64,000 bases of DNA from Pseudomonas sp. PH1b (GCF_000633395.1 NZ_AYMU01000037.1:114687-178686), one strand, 5' to 3'. Shown: positions 34,281 to 43,856, counted from the first letter of the stretch. Notes: generated from the sequence alone by a model not told the origin. Program-made: numbers and translations.

Positions 34281-35489
34281 TCAGGCACTGGTCCGACGGG
34301 CTGCGGTCGGTACGCAGAGAAAACGTGCCAGGGCCAGCAGCGGGAAGGCGCTGCCGACGATCACGATCCACAGCCAGCCGCCGTGCTCGTATACCGCACT
34401 GGCGATCGAAGAACCAAAGGCCCCGCCGATGAAGATGCTGGTCATGTACAGCGCATTCAGACGGCTGCGGCTATGGGCATCCAGGGTGTACACCGCACGT
34501 TGCCCCAGCACCATGTTCATCTGCACGCAAAAATCCAGGACCACCCCGGTCACGGCCAGGCCAATGACGCTGTAGGCCGGGTGGACAAAGGCCGGCAGGA
34601 AGCTCAGCACGGCGAACAGCATGGCCAGCAGCGAGGCGATGCGGGTATGCCCGGCATCGGCCAGGCGGCCGCTGATGGGGGCGGCAATGGCGCCGATGGC
34701 ACCGACCAGGGCAAAGAGCGCGATCTCGCTCTGGGACAGGCCATGGTTGCGCGCCAACTCCAGGGGCGCGGCGGTCCAGAACAGGCTGAAGGCGGCGAAC
34801 ATGCAACCCTGGTAGAAGGCCCGCTGGCGCAAGACCGGCTGCTGGCGCAGCAGGGTTGCCAGGGAGCGCAGCAGTTGGCCATAGGTGGCGCTGTGGTTGG
34901 GCTGGCGCTTGGGGATGGTGAGCAGCAGCACCAGGCTGATGGCCGCCATCAGCGCAGCGGCGGCGATGAACATGGCCCGCCAGCCGAAGTGGTCGGCCAC
35001 CAGGCTCGAGACCGGGCGAGCCAGGAGGATCCCCAGCAGCAGGCCGCCCATGATGCCCCCGACCACGCGGCCCCGGGATTCTTCAGGCGCCAGGTGCGCC
35101 GCCAGGGGAATCAGGATCTGCACCGACACCGAGCTGAAGCCGATCAGCAGCGACACCAGGAGAAAGGCATTGGGTTTCTGGGTAAAGGCCGCCCCCAGCA
35201 GGCTGGCGATTGCCACCAGGGTGGTGATGATCATCAGCCGGCGGTTTTCCAGCAGGTCGCCCAGGGGCACTAGGAAGAACAGCCCCAGGGCATAGCCGAT
35301 CTGGGTCAGGGAGACGATCAGGCTGGCCAGGGAACTGGACAGGCCCAGGTCCGGGGCGATCAGTTCGATGATCGGTTGCGCGTAGTAGATGTTGGCGACG
35401 ATGGCGCCGCAGCAGAAGGCGAACAGCGCCACCATGCCTCGGGTCATTGTCAGGCTGCCGGCCGGCAGCGCCTGGGAGATGGAAGTCAT
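34281..35489 (-). CDS. MFS transporter, drug/metabolite exporter type
   Basis: 402 residues with 12 predicted membrane helices. MFS motifs are VPLGDLLENRRLMII (motif A between helices 2 and 3) and the RGRVVGGIMGGLLLGILLAR segment. It most resembles the DHA1-type exporters; substrate not deducible. A 262-bp gap separates it from the divergent secreted-protein gene and should hold both promoters. Confidence 0.88.
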   Translation of the reverse strand: MTSISQALPAGSLTMTRGMVALFAFCCGAIVANIYYAQPIIELIAPDLGLSSSLASLIVSLTQIGYALGLFFLVPLGDLLENRRLMIITTLVAIASLLGAAFTQKPNAFLLVSLLIGFSSVSVQILIPLAAHLAPEESRGRVVGGIMGGLLLGILLARPVSSLVADHFGWRAMFIAAAALMAAISLVLLLTIPKRQPNHSATYGQLLRSLATLLRQQPVLRQRAFYQGCMFAAFSLFWTAAPLELARNHGLSQSEIALFALVGAIGAIAAPISGRLADAGHTRIASLLAMLFAVLSFLPAFVHPAYSVIGLAVTGVVLDFCVQMNMVLGQRAVYTLDAHSRSRLNALYMTSIFIGGAFGSSIASAVYEHGGWLWIVIVGSAFPLLALARFLCVPTAARRTSA

Positions 35490-35751
35490 CAGGGTTCTCT
35501 TGGCGACGAAAGGATCGAGCGAGATTAAGAGACAGCGCGCTAACGCAGTAGAGAGGGCCGGGCAATAGCATTCATTCCTGTGGGGAATAAATGACCGAGG
35601 GAAGAACGGACGGGTATGGCCGGGCGTGCCGCTGCCGAGGGTCGATGATACATTTACTTACATCCTGTTCGATAGCATGCTCATCTTCTTCAGGAGCCCT
35701 TGAGCCGGTGGTCGGCTTTGCGCTCCGCCTTTGTGCAGAGGAGTCGGCCTT

Positions 35752-36381
35752 ATGAATCGATCGTTACCCGGCCTGTTGTGCAGCATGCAGTGCCTTGCCC
35801 TGGTGATCCTGCTGGGCAGTGTCCTGGCCCAGGCCCAGGACGCCCCGGGCATGCGCATTGGCGTGCGGGGGGAAATCACCGGAGTCAGCGGCGACGTGCT
35901 GCGGGTGCATGCCAACAGCGGCGAGAATGTCAGTGTCGATCTCACGCCGCAGACCCAGGTGCGCGCCGTGACCCTGGCCAATATCGAAGACATCAAGCCC
36001 GGCAGCTATATCGGCTCGGCGGCCATGCCCATGGCCGACGGCACCCTCAAGGCCATGGAAGTGCATGTATTCCCACCGCAGCTGGCCGGCACCGGCGATG
36101 GCCATCGGCCCTTCGACCTGGCCAAGGGCAGCAGCATGACCAATGGCAGTGTCGGTGACCTGGTGGTGAGCAATGGCCGCACCCTGACCGTCAACTACAA
36201 GGGGGGCCAGCAGAAGATCCTGGTGCCGGACGACGTGCCCATCGTCAACCTCGCTCCCGGCGATCGCAGCCTGCTCAAGACCGGGGTCAAGGTGGTGATG
36301 TTCGTCACCCAGAGCGCCGACGGCAAACTCACCGCGCAATCGATTTCCGCCGGCAAGGACGGGGTTGCACCGCCGATGTAA
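35752..36381 (+). CDS. secreted DUF5666-like protein
   Basis: 209 residues. Signal peptide ending VLAQAQD, then repeated beta-strand units built around G-x-I-T-G-V-x-G-D-x-L and VGDLVVSNGRTLTVNYKGGQQKILVP. This is the OB-like repeat style of DUF5666 proteins. Function unknown. No neighbour suggests a pathway. Confidence 0.65.
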   Translation: MNRSLPGLLCSMQCLALVILLGSVLAQAQDAPGMRIGVRGEITGVSGDVLRVHANSGENVSVDLTPQTQVRAVTLANIEDIKPGSYIGSAAMPMADGTLKAMEVHVFPPQLAGTGDGHRPFDLAKGSSMTNGSVGDLVVSNGRTLTVNYKGGQQKILVPDDVPIVNLAPGDRSLLKTGVKVVMFVTQSADGKLTAQSISAGKDGVAPPM

Positions 36382-36518
36382 GGGGCTGTGCCTGGGGCAC
36401 TGGGCACGGGATCCCGTCGAGCCTTGCATTGCCAAATGTTGCAGCGCGGTAGTTGCGGTGGAAGTCGGTGGGGCCTTGGTTTAGGGTTTCCGGTCGTTCA
36501 GTACGGCAAGGACCCCTT

Positions 36519-36968
36519 ATGGAGAAGTCAACGTTCAATCCGGCCAGTGTGTTCAATTCATTGCAGTACGGCTTCAGCCAGGCGGTGGAGGTCCGTGGTG
36601 GCCGGCGCCTGTTGCTGTCCGGCCAGGTGGGGGGGGATGAGCAGGAGCGTACGGTGGGCCCGGGCCTGCGGGAGCAGACCGAGCAGGCCTTCGACAACAT
36701 CGCGAAAGTCCTGGCCGAGGCCGGTGGTCAGCTGGCGGATGTGGTGATGCTGCGGATCTACATCGCCGAAGCGGCCCGGGAGCAGCAGGATCAAATCAGC
36801 GCGGTGCTGCTGGAGCGTTTTGCCAGCCAGCCGCCAGCGTCTTCCTGGATCATCGTCAGCGGGCTGTCATTGCCGGAGTGGCTGATCGAAGTCGAGGCAG
36901 AAGCGGTGCTGGAGGAGCGGTTCCAAGTGGTCGAGGCGGCGTTGTTCAGCCCGGCCCGGGCCCTCTGA
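36519..36968 (+). CDS. RidA/YjgF family protein
   Basis: 149 residues. RidA fold signatures LLLSGQVGGDEQE, REQTEQAFDNIAKVLAEAGGQLADVVMLRIYI and a C-terminal LPEWLIEVEAEAVL. The family deaminates reactive enamine/imine intermediates. The conserved Arg (MLRIYI) is present. Start ATG 36519. Ends at a strong bidirectional terminator. Confidence 0.85.
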   Translation: MEKSTFNPASVFNSLQYGFSQAVEVRGGRRLLLSGQVGGDEQERTVGPGLREQTEQAFDNIAKVLAEAGGQLADVVMLRIYIAEAAREQQDQISAVLLERFASQPPASSWIIVSGLSLPEWLIEVEAEAVLEERFQVVEAALFSPARAL

Positions 36969-36983
36969 GCCCGGTGATAGCAC

Positions 36984-37016
36984 TATAAAAAAAGCGACCG
37001 CCAGGGTCGCTTTTTT
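36984..37016. terminator. bidirectional Rho-independent terminator
   Basis: GCGACC and GGTCGC form a stem around a five-base loop, with an A-run before and a T-run after, so it can end transcription in both directions: the RidA-like gene from the left and the sulfate-binding protein gene from the right. Confidence 0.9.
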
Positions 37017-37032
37017 CATTCACGGCTTCGGG

Positions 37033-38034
37033 TCACTTGGCGTTGGTGTAGATCTGATCGAAGATCCCGCCGTCGTTGAAGTGGGTCTTCTGCACGCTGC
37101 GCCAGTCACCGAAGGTCTTCTCCACCGAAAGGAAGTCGACTTTCGGGAAGCGGTCGGTGTACTTGGCCAGCACCTTCGGGTCCCGTGGGCGCAGGTAGTT
37201 GTTGGCGGCGATTTCCTGGCCTTCCGGCGACCACAGGTACTTCAGGTATTCCTCGGCCGCGGCACGGGTGCCTTTCTTCTCCACCACCTTGTCCACCACC
37301 GATACCGGCGGCTCGGCTTCGGCGGACACGCTCGGGTAGATCACTTCGAACTGATCGCGGCCGAATTCCCGGGCGATCATTTCCGCTTCGTTCTCGAAGG
37401 TCACCAGCACGTCGCCGATCTGGTTGGTCATGAAGGTGGTCGTCGCGGCGCGGCCACCGGTGTCCAGCACCGGCGCCTGCTTGAACAGTTTGCCGACAAA
37501 ATCCTTGGCCTTGTTCTCGTCGCCGCCATTCTTCAGCACGTAGCCCCAGGCCGAGAGGTAGGTGTAGCGACCGTTACCCGAGGTCTTGGGGTTGGGCACG
37601 ATCACCTGCACGCCGTCCTTGAGCAGGTCCGGCCAGTCTTTCAGGGCCTTGGGGTTGCCTTTGCGCACGATGAACACGGTGGCCGAAGTGAAGGGGGCGC
37701 TGTTGTCCGGCAGGCGGGTCACCCAGTTGTCCGGTACCAGCTTGCCGTTGTCCGCCAGGGCGTTGATGTCGGTGGCCATGTTCATGGTGATGACGTCCGC
37801 CGGCAGGCCATCGATGACCGAGCGCGCCTGCTTGCTGGAGCCGCCGAAGGACATCTGCAGGGTGATGTTCTCGTTGTGCTCGGCTTTCCAGTGTTTCTGG
37901 AAGGCGGTGTTGTAGTCCTTGTAGAAGTCGCGCATCACGTCGTAGGAGACGTTGAGCAGGGTCGGTGCGGCCTGGGCGGCACTGCCCAGGGCCAGGCCGG
38001 CAGCCAGTAGCGAGGCGCTGAAAAGTTTTTTCAC
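37033..38034 (-). CDS. sbp: periplasmic sulfate/thiosulfate-binding protein
   Basis: 333 residues. Signal peptide MKKLFSASLLAAGLALGSAAQA, then the sulfate-binding SBP family core (LLNVSYDVMRDFYKDYNTAF, MSFGGSSKQARSVIDGLPADVITMN, VPNPKTSGNGRYTYLSAWGY, LVTFENEAEMI). It delivers sulfate to a CysTWA permease, which is not in the window. Probably controlled by sulfur supply. Confidence 0.93.
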   Translation of the reverse strand: MKKLFSASLLAAGLALGSAAQAAPTLLNVSYDVMRDFYKDYNTAFQKHWKAEHNENITLQMSFGGSSKQARSVIDGLPADVITMNMATDINALADNGKLVPDNWVTRLPDNSAPFTSATVFIVRKGNPKALKDWPDLLKDGVQVIVPNPKTSGNGRYTYLSAWGYVLKNGGDENKAKDFVGKLFKQAPVLDTGGRAATTTFMTNQIGDVLVTFENEAEMIAREFGRDQFEVIYPSVSAEAEPPVSVVDKVVEKKGTRAAAEEYLKYLWSPEGQEIAANNYLRPRDPKVLAKYTDRFPKVDFLSVEKTFGDWRSVQKTHFNDGGIFDQIYTNAK

Positions 38035-38124
38035 TGCACATTCCTTTTATTCGAGAGTGAAGGCCATTTGCCGCCGACTATAGCCGGGGCGCTATATCTC
38101 TTTAAAGATTAAAAAGATCTTTGC

Positions 38125-38949
38125 TTATTCCATTTTCTTGAACAGCGCATTGCCACAGCGAGAGCAGAACGCCGCGGCGGGTTCGTGGCTGTTTTTCCGG
38201 CACACCGGGCAGTCGTGCTTGAGCTGTTCGCCGCGCATGGCGCTGGCCAGTTCGGCGGTGAAGATCCCGGTGGGCACGGCGATGATCGAGTAACCGGTGA
38301 TCATCACCATGGACGAGATCATCTGGCCGAGCACGGTCTTGGGCACGATATCGCCGTAGCCCACGGTGGTCAGGGTGACGATGGCCCAGTAGATGCCCTT
38401 GGGAATGCTGGTGAAGCCGTGTTCCGGGCCCTCGACCACGTACATCAGGGTGCCGAACACCGTGACCAGGGTGCAGACGCAGAGCAGGAACACCAGGATC
38501 TTCTGCTTGCTGCCGCGCAAGGCGTCCAGCAGGTAATGGGCCTGCTTCAGGTAGGGGGCGAGCTTGAGCACACGGAAGATCCGCAGCATGCGGATGATGC
38601 GGATGATCAGCAGGTACTGGGCGTCGCTGTAATACAGGGCGAGGATCCCGGGGACGATCGCCAGCAGGTCCACCAGGCCATAGAAGCTGAAGGCGTAGCG
38701 CAGCGGCTTGGGTGAGCAATACAGCCGCAGGCCGTACTCGATGGCGAAGATCAGGGTGAAGCCCCATTCGATGTAGGCCAGGACGTTGGCATAGTCGCGG
38801 TGCACCTGATCGATGCTGTCGAGAACCACGATCACCAGGCTGGCGAGGATGATCAGCAGCAGGGTGGTGTCGAAGCGTCTTCCAGCCACGGTATCGGTCT
38901 GGAAGATCATCACGTAGAGGCGTTGCCGCCAGTTGTCGCTGTTGCCCAT
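38125..38949 (-). CDS. voltage-gated potassium channel-like ion transporter with C-terminal zinc ribbon
   Basis: 274 residues. Six membrane helices, an S4-like Arg/Lys-rich segment (LLIIRIIRMLRIFRVLKLAPYLKQAHYLL) and the K+ selectivity filter TTVGYGDIVPKT, as in KvAP-like channels. The C terminus has a zinc-ribbon-like CPVCRKN...CSRCGN motif (about 245-268), an unusual cytoplasmic addition. Confidence 0.88.
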   Translation of the reverse strand: MGNSDNWRQRLYVMIFQTDTVAGRRFDTTLLLIILASLVIVVLDSIDQVHRDYANVLAYIEWGFTLIFAIEYGLRLYCSPKPLRYAFSFYGLVDLLAIVPGILALYYSDAQYLLIIRIIRMLRIFRVLKLAPYLKQAHYLLDALRGSKQKILVFLLCVCTLVTVFGTLMYVVEGPEHGFTSIPKGIYWAIVTLTTVGYGDIVPKTVLGQMISSMVMITGYSIIAVPTGIFTAELASAMRGEQLKHDCPVCRKNSHEPAAAFCSRCGNALFKKME

Positions 38950-38970
38950 GGAAATCGCCTGAATCGAAAG

Positions 38971-39891
38971 TCAGCGAAGCCTAGGGGGATTTGCCGAAGG
39001 AGCGCAAGGCACATCGTCCCGGGCTTGCGCGCCGAAGATCCGGCTGCCGGCGCGTACCAGCCAGCAGGCCAGGACAAAGGGCGCGGTCAGGGGTGGCAGC
39101 CCCAGGGCCACCAGCCCCGGAGTGATCAGCAGGGCCAGGAGCATGCCCAGCAGCGGCGGCCAGGGGCGCCGAGCCTGGGGGCCCAGGGCCAGGCCCACCA
39201 GGGCGCAGTTGTAGCCACCCAGGCCGAGCAGGGCCTGGCTGTTGTCCTGGAGCATCAGGCTGAAGGCCAACCCTGCAGCGGAACCGGCCAGGGCCCAGAG
39301 CGCCGCACGCCGGCTGGCCAGCGCCAGCCCGAGGGCAATCAGCAGCCCGGCCAGCGGGTATCCGAGGAACATGATCTGTCCCAGCCCCTGCAACAGGGCA
39401 CTGCCCAAGCCGGTGGCGGACAGTGCGGGGGAGAGAGGAGGAAGGCTCGGCAGGGTCTCGAACAGGCTCAGCAGCAACCAGCCGAGGCCGACGAAGGGCG
39501 CCGTGTAGGCCGGCAGGCTGCCAGGGTTCTGGGCGCGCTTGAGCCACTGCTGGGTAATGATCGCGCTCAGGCCGCCTGCGGCGATGATCAGCGGTGGCAG
39601 CAGCACCGACCAGGGCAGGAAGAGGCTCAGCAACAGGCCCAGCAGCACGCCGTTGTAGCTGAACAGCCCGGCTTGCCGGTCGGCTTTGGAGTACCCCCGC
39701 TGTTGCGCGGTGAGCAAACCGGCCAGGGCGCCCAGCAGGGCGCCGCCGAACAGGGCTGGAGCGCAGACCAGGATCGCTAGCAGGCACAGCAGGCCGCACA
39801 GCGGGTGACGCTGGAGGAAGATCTGACTGAAACCGTTGAGCAGGGCCGTGGCCCAGTCAGGGCAGAAAGCGTTGAAAGACTGTGAAGGCAT
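38971..39891 (-). CDS. urea transporter (UT family)
   Basis: 306 residues from ATG 39891 (an ATG at 39900 in the same frame is also possible). Highly hydrophobic with two homologous halves, each with a signature such as QIFLQRHPLCGLLCLLAIL / QIMFLGYPLAGLLIALGLAL and YNGVLLGLLLSLFL / YNCALVGLALG. This duplicated pattern is that of bacterial UT-B-like urea channels. No urease genes are in the window. Confidence 0.85.
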   Translation of the reverse strand: MPSQSFNAFCPDWATALLNGFSQIFLQRHPLCGLLCLLAILVCAPALFGGALLGALAGLLTAQQRGYSKADRQAGLFSYNGVLLGLLLSLFLPWSVLLPPLIIAAGGLSAIITQQWLKRAQNPGSLPAYTAPFVGLGWLLLSLFETLPSLPPLSPALSATGLGSALLQGLGQIMFLGYPLAGLLIALGLALASRRAALWALAGSAAGLAFSLMLQDNSQALLGLGGYNCALVGLALGPQARRPWPPLLGMLLALLITPGLVALGLPPLTAPFVLACWLVRAGSRIFGAQARDDVPCAPSANPPRLR

Positions 39892-40002
39892 GACGGACAT
39901 CAGTGGATACGAGCCTTGGCGGACGCTGCACTCGATCCGCAAGGCACCCTCTGCGGGAGGCTCTGTACGGATCGGTTGTGCAGCGGCATCGAAGGCCGCA
40001 GG

Positions 40003-41418
40003 TCAGAGAAGGGTTTCGACGCGTAGCGAGTTGGTCGTACCCGGTTGGCCAAACGGCACGCCGGTGGTGATCACCACGGTGTCGCCGCGCTTGGCCAGGC
40101 CTTGGGCCTGGGCAATCTCCAGGGCCGTGGCGCAGACCTCGTCGACCTGGCGCAGGCGGTCGTTGACCACCGAGTGCACGCCCCAGGCCACGGTCAGGCG
40201 GCGAGCGGTCTGCAGGTTCGGCGTCAGGTTGAGGATCGGCACCGACGGACGCTCACGGGCGGCGCGCAGGGTCGAGCTGCCGGACTCGCTGTAGTTCACC
40301 AGCACCGCCACCGGCAGGATGCTGCACACCCGACGGATCGCGCAGCTGATGGCGTCGGACACCGTGGCCTCGGCCTGGGGCCGGCTGACGTCGAGCTGGG
40401 TCTGGTAGTCCGGGCCGGTCTCTACCTGGCGGATGATCTTGCTCATCATCTGCACCGCTTCCAGCGGGTATTCGCCGGAAGCGGTTTCCGCCGACAGCAT
40501 CACCGCGTCGGCCCCTTCGGCCACGGCGTTGGCGACGTCGGTCACCTCGGCCCGGGTCGGCGCCGGTGAGAAGCGCATGGACTCCAGCATCTGCGTGGCC
40601 ACCACCACCGGCTTGCCCAGCTGGCGGCAGGTACTGATGATGTTCTTCTGGATCTGCGGCACGGCTTCCGCCGGGACTTCAACCCCCAGATCACCGCGGG
40701 CGACCATGATCGCGTCGCTCAGCTCGGCAATTTCCCGCAGTTGAGTGACGGCCGAAGGCTTCTCGATCTTGGCCATCAGGTAGGCCTTGTCGCCGATCAG
40801 TGCACGGGCTTCACGGATGTCTTCCGGGCGTTGCACGAAGGACAGCGCCACCCAGTCCACTCCCAGTTCCAGGCCGAAGCTCAGGTCGCGGCGATCCTTG
40901 GCGGTCAGCGGGCTGAGGTCGAGCACTGCCTGGGGCACGTTGACGCCCTTGCGGTCCGACAGTTCGCCGCCGTTGAGCACCGTGGTGTCAATGGCGTCGG
41001 CGTGCTTGGCGATGACTCGCAGGCGCAGCTTGCCGTCGTCCAGCAGCAGGTCCATGCCCGGCTCCAGTGCAGCAATGATCTCTGGATGGGGCAGGTTGAC
41101 CCGCTGGGCATTGCCCGCTTGGGTGTCGAGGTCCAGGCGCAGGGATTGGCCGCGGACCAGTTGGACCTTGCCGTCGGCGAAGGTGCCGACCCGAAGTTTC
41201 GGCCCCTGCAGGTCCATGAGGATGCCCAGGGGGTGGTTTAGCTCTTTCTCGATCTGGCGGATCCACTGGTAGCGCTGGGCGTGGTCGGCGTGGGTGCCGT
41301 GGCTGAAATTGAGGCGGAAAATGTTCACTCCGGCCTGTACCAGCTCACGGATATCTTCGATCCCGTCGATGGCCGGACCCAGGGTGGCGAGGATTTTGAC
41401 CTTCTTGTCAGGCGTCAT
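40003..41418 (-). CDS. pyk: pyruvate kinase
   Basis: 471 residues. Conserved KILATLGPA, FRLNFSHGTH, LMDLQGPKLRVG, the catalytic MVARGDLGVEVP and KPVVVATQMLESM, and SAETASGEYPLEAVQMM. It converts phosphoenolpyruvate to pyruvate. It overlaps ttuD by 11 bp, so it belongs to the gcl-hyi-glxR-ttuD-pyk operon, where it finishes the route from glycerate to pyruvate. Confidence 0.95.
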   Translation of the reverse strand: MTPDKKVKILATLGPAIDGIEDIRELVQAGVNIFRLNFSHGTHADHAQRYQWIRQIEKELNHPLGILMDLQGPKLRVGTFADGKVQLVRGQSLRLDLDTQAGNAQRVNLPHPEIIAALEPGMDLLLDDGKLRLRVIAKHADAIDTTVLNGGELSDRKGVNVPQAVLDLSPLTAKDRRDLSFGLELGVDWVALSFVQRPEDIREARALIGDKAYLMAKIEKPSAVTQLREIAELSDAIMVARGDLGVEVPAEAVPQIQKNIISTCRQLGKPVVVATQMLESMRFSPAPTRAEVTDVANAVAEGADAVMLSAETASGEYPLEAVQMMSKIIRQVETGPDYQTQLDVSRPQAEATVSDAISCAIRRVCSILPVAVLVNYSESGSSTLRAARERPSVPILNLTPNLQTARRLTVAWGVHSVVNDRLRQVDEVCATALEIAQAQGLAKRGDTVVITTGVPFGQPGTTNSLRVETLL

Positions 41419-42688
41419 GTTTGGGGCTCTCGAGAATCAGGATGGCGCGGAAGTCGTTGACGTTGGTACGGGTCGGCTCGGTGACGATCAAATCGCCCAG
41501 GGCCTCGAAGTAGCCGTAGCCATTGTTGTTGTCCAGCTCGTCGCTGGCGCTCAGGCCCAGGGCCGCGGCGCGGGCATAGCTGTCCGGGGTCATGATGGCG
41601 CCGGCGTTGTCCTCGGAGCCGTCGATGCCGTCGGTGTCGCCCGCCAGGGCGTAGATCCCGGGGTGGCCCTTGAGGCTGTCGGTGAGGCTCAGGAGGAACT
41701 CGGCGTTGCGCCCGCCACGGCCATTGCCGCGCACGGTGACGGTGGTTTCACCGCCGGAGAGGATCACGCAGGGCACGGCCAGGGGCTGGCCATGCAGGGC
41801 CACTTGCCGGGCGATGCCGGCGTGGACCTTGGCCACCTCGCGGGATTCGCCCTCCAGGTCGCCGAGAATCAGCGGGCTGAAACCGGCCTGGCGGGCTTTC
41901 ACCGCCGCCGCTTCCAGGGACTGCTGGGGGCGGGCGATCAACTGGAAGTGGCTGCGCGCCAGGCTCGGGTCGCCCGGCTTGACGGTTTCCGACTCGGGGC
42001 TCTGCAACCAGCTGCGTACCGCTGCGGGTACCTCGATCCCGTAGCGCTTGAGAATCCCCAGGGCTTCGGCCGAGGTGCTCGGGTCGGCCACGGTGGGGCC
42101 GGAGGCGATGACCGTGGCCAGGTCGCCGGGAACATCGGAAATCGCATAGGTATAGACCGTGGCCGGAAAGCAGGCCTTGGCCAGGCGTCCGCCCTTGATC
42201 GCCGAAAGGTGCTTGCGCACGCAGTTCATCTCGCCAATGGTGGCGCCGGACTTGAGCAGGGCCTTGTTGATCGCTTGCTTGTCGGCCAGGGTGATGCCGG
42301 CAGCAGGCAGGGCCAGCAGCGCCGAACCACCGCCGGACAGGAGGAAGATCACCCGGTCCCGCTCGCTGAGGTTGCTGACCAGTTCCAGCACCCGCTTGGC
42401 CACGGCCAGGCCGGCGGCGTCGGGCACCGGGTGAGCGGCCTCGACCACTTCGATCTTGTTGCAGGGCGCGCCGTGGCCGTAGCGGGTGACCACCAGCCCG
42501 CAGACTTCGCCCTGCCAGGCGCGTTCCACCACCTGGGCCATGGCTGCGGCGGCCTTGCCGGCGCCGATGACGATGACCCGGCCGCTGCGGTCGCTGGGTA
42601 GATAGGCTTCGAGAACGTGTTGCGGATGGGCGGCGTCGATGGCTGTGGCGAACAGCTCACGCAGGAATTGTTGCGGATCGACCGACAT
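41408..42688 (-). CDS. ttuD: glycerate 2-kinase / hydroxypyruvate reductase TtuD
   Basis: 426 residues, MOFRL/GckA family (glycerate 2-kinase; often annotated as hydroxypyruvate reductase). Motifs: VIGAGKAAAAMAQVVE, VEAAHPVPDAAGL, FLLSGGGSALLALPA, LSGGETTVTVRGNGRGGRNAEF and LAGDTDGIDGSEDNAGA. It should phosphorylate the glycerate made by GlxR. It runs into pyk with an 11-bp overlap. Confidence 0.92.
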   Translation of the reverse strand: MSVDPQQFLRELFATAIDAAHPQHVLEAYLPSDRSGRVIVIGAGKAAAAMAQVVERAWQGEVCGLVVTRYGHGAPCNKIEVVEAAHPVPDAAGLAVAKRVLELVSNLSERDRVIFLLSGGGSALLALPAAGITLADKQAINKALLKSGATIGEMNCVRKHLSAIKGGRLAKACFPATVYTYAISDVPGDLATVIASGPTVADPSTSAEALGILKRYGIEVPAAVRSWLQSPESETVKPGDPSLARSHFQLIARPQQSLEAAAVKARQAGFSPLILGDLEGESREVAKVHAGIARQVALHGQPLAVPCVILSGGETTVTVRGNGRGGRNAEFLLSLTDSLKGHPGIYALAGDTDGIDGSEDNAGAIMTPDSYARAAALGLSASDELDNNNGYGYFEALGDLIVTEPTRTNVNDFRAILILESPKHDA

Positions 42689-42731
42689 GGCGGGCTCCCG
42701 GATTTCTTGTTATGGGGGGCTTGAAGCTGGG

Positions 42732-42837
42732 TGTAGCCGCCGCCGAAAGCGGCGACGGTGTGTGCAGGGCCTTTCCCTGGCCCGCTGCGAAGCGTCTCCT
42801 GCGTGAGCCTTCGCAGCCTGCGGCAGCGGCTACAGAC
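42732..42837. repeat. REP-like inverted pair (TGTAGCCGC type)
   Basis: The gap between glxR and ttuD holds TGTAGCCGCCGCCG at its left and CGGCAGCGGCTACA at its right in inverted orientation, with GC-rich palindromes between them. This fits a BIME-like pair of the TGTAGCCGCTGC REP class common in Pseudomonas. Confidence 0.65.
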
Positions 42838-42845
42838 AGTGCGTG

Positions 42846-43736
42846 TTACTTGTCGCGGATCGAGAAGTTGGCCATGTGCTCCAGGCCCTTGATCAGGGCC
42901 GAGTGGTCCCAGTTGCCGCCACCTAAGGCGGTGCAGGTGCTGAACACTTGCTGGGCATTGGCGGTGTTGGGCAGGTTGATGCCCAGCTCGCGGGCGCCGC
43001 TCAGGGCCAGGTTCAGGTCCTTCTGATGCAGGTTGATGCGGAAGCCCGGGTCGAAGGTGCCCTTGATCATGCGCTCGCCGTGCACTTCGAGGATCTTCGA
43101 AGAGGCGAAGCCGCCCATCAGCGCTTCCCGCACCTTGGCCGGATCGGCGCCGTTCTTCGAGGCGAACAGCAGGGCCTCGGCCACCGCCTGGATGTTCAGC
43201 GCGACGATGATCTGGTTGGCCACCTTGGCGGTCTGGCCATCGCCGTTGCCACCCACCAGGGTGATGTTCTTGCCCATGCTCTGGAACAGCGGCAGGGCGC
43301 GTTCGAAGGCTTGGCTGTCACCGCCGACCATGATGCTCAGGGTCGCGGCCTTGGCCCCGACTTCGCCGCCGGATACCGGGGCATCCAGGTACTGGGCGCC
43401 TTTCTCGTTGATCTTGGCGGCAAAGGCCTTGGTCGCGGTGGGCGAGATCGAGCTCATGTCGATGACGATCTTGCCCTTGCCGATCCCGGCAGCGACGCCG
43501 TCGGCGCGCAGCAGCACGTCTTCGACCTGGGGGGTATCGGGCACCATGACGATGATGAACTCGGCTTCCTGGGCCACTTCCTTCGGCGAGGCCAGGGCCA
43601 CGGCGCCGGCGGCGATCAGGTCGGCCGGAGCCTTGCCGTGATGCTCGGACAGAAACAGGCTGTGACCGGCTTTTTGCAGGTTCGCAGCCATTGGGTGGCC
43701 CATGATGCCGGTGCCGATAAATCCGATTTTAGCCAT
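42846..43736 (-). CDS. glxR: 2-hydroxy-3-oxopropionate (tartronate semialdehyde) reductase
   Basis: 296 residues, beta-hydroxyacid dehydrogenase family. NAD(P)-binding GFIGTGIMGHPMAANL, the substrate motif DAPVSGGEVGAKAATLSIMVGG and the catalytic Lys in GDGQTAKVANQI. It reduces tartronate semialdehyde to glycerate. Confidence 0.95.
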   Translation of the reverse strand: MAKIGFIGTGIMGHPMAANLQKAGHSLFLSEHHGKAPADLIAAGAVALASPKEVAQEAEFIIVMVPDTPQVEDVLLRADGVAAGIGKGKIVIDMSSISPTATKAFAAKINEKGAQYLDAPVSGGEVGAKAATLSIMVGGDSQAFERALPLFQSMGKNITLVGGNGDGQTAKVANQIIVALNIQAVAEALLFASKNGADPAKVREALMGGFASSKILEVHGERMIKGTFDPGFRINLHQKDLNLALSGARELGINLPNTANAQQVFSTCTALGGGNWDHSALIKGLEHMANFSIRDK

Positions 43737-43765
43737 GATGAAAATCCTCTATTCAGACAGACCTT

Positions 43766-43846
43766 GTAGGAGCCGGCTTGGCGGCGAAGGCGGCCGCAAG
43801 GGCGCTGCAAGGCTTCGGGCCTGTTCGCCGGCGAGCCGGCTCCTAC
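43766..43846. repeat. REP inverted pair (GTAGGAGC type)
   Basis: GTAGGAGCCGGCTTGGCGGCGAA on the left and TTCGCCGGCGAGCCGGCTCCTAC on the right are near-perfect inverted copies of the common Pseudomonas REP sequence, placed between hyi and glxR. Confidence 0.85.
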
Positions 43847-43856
43847 GGGGACGGGT

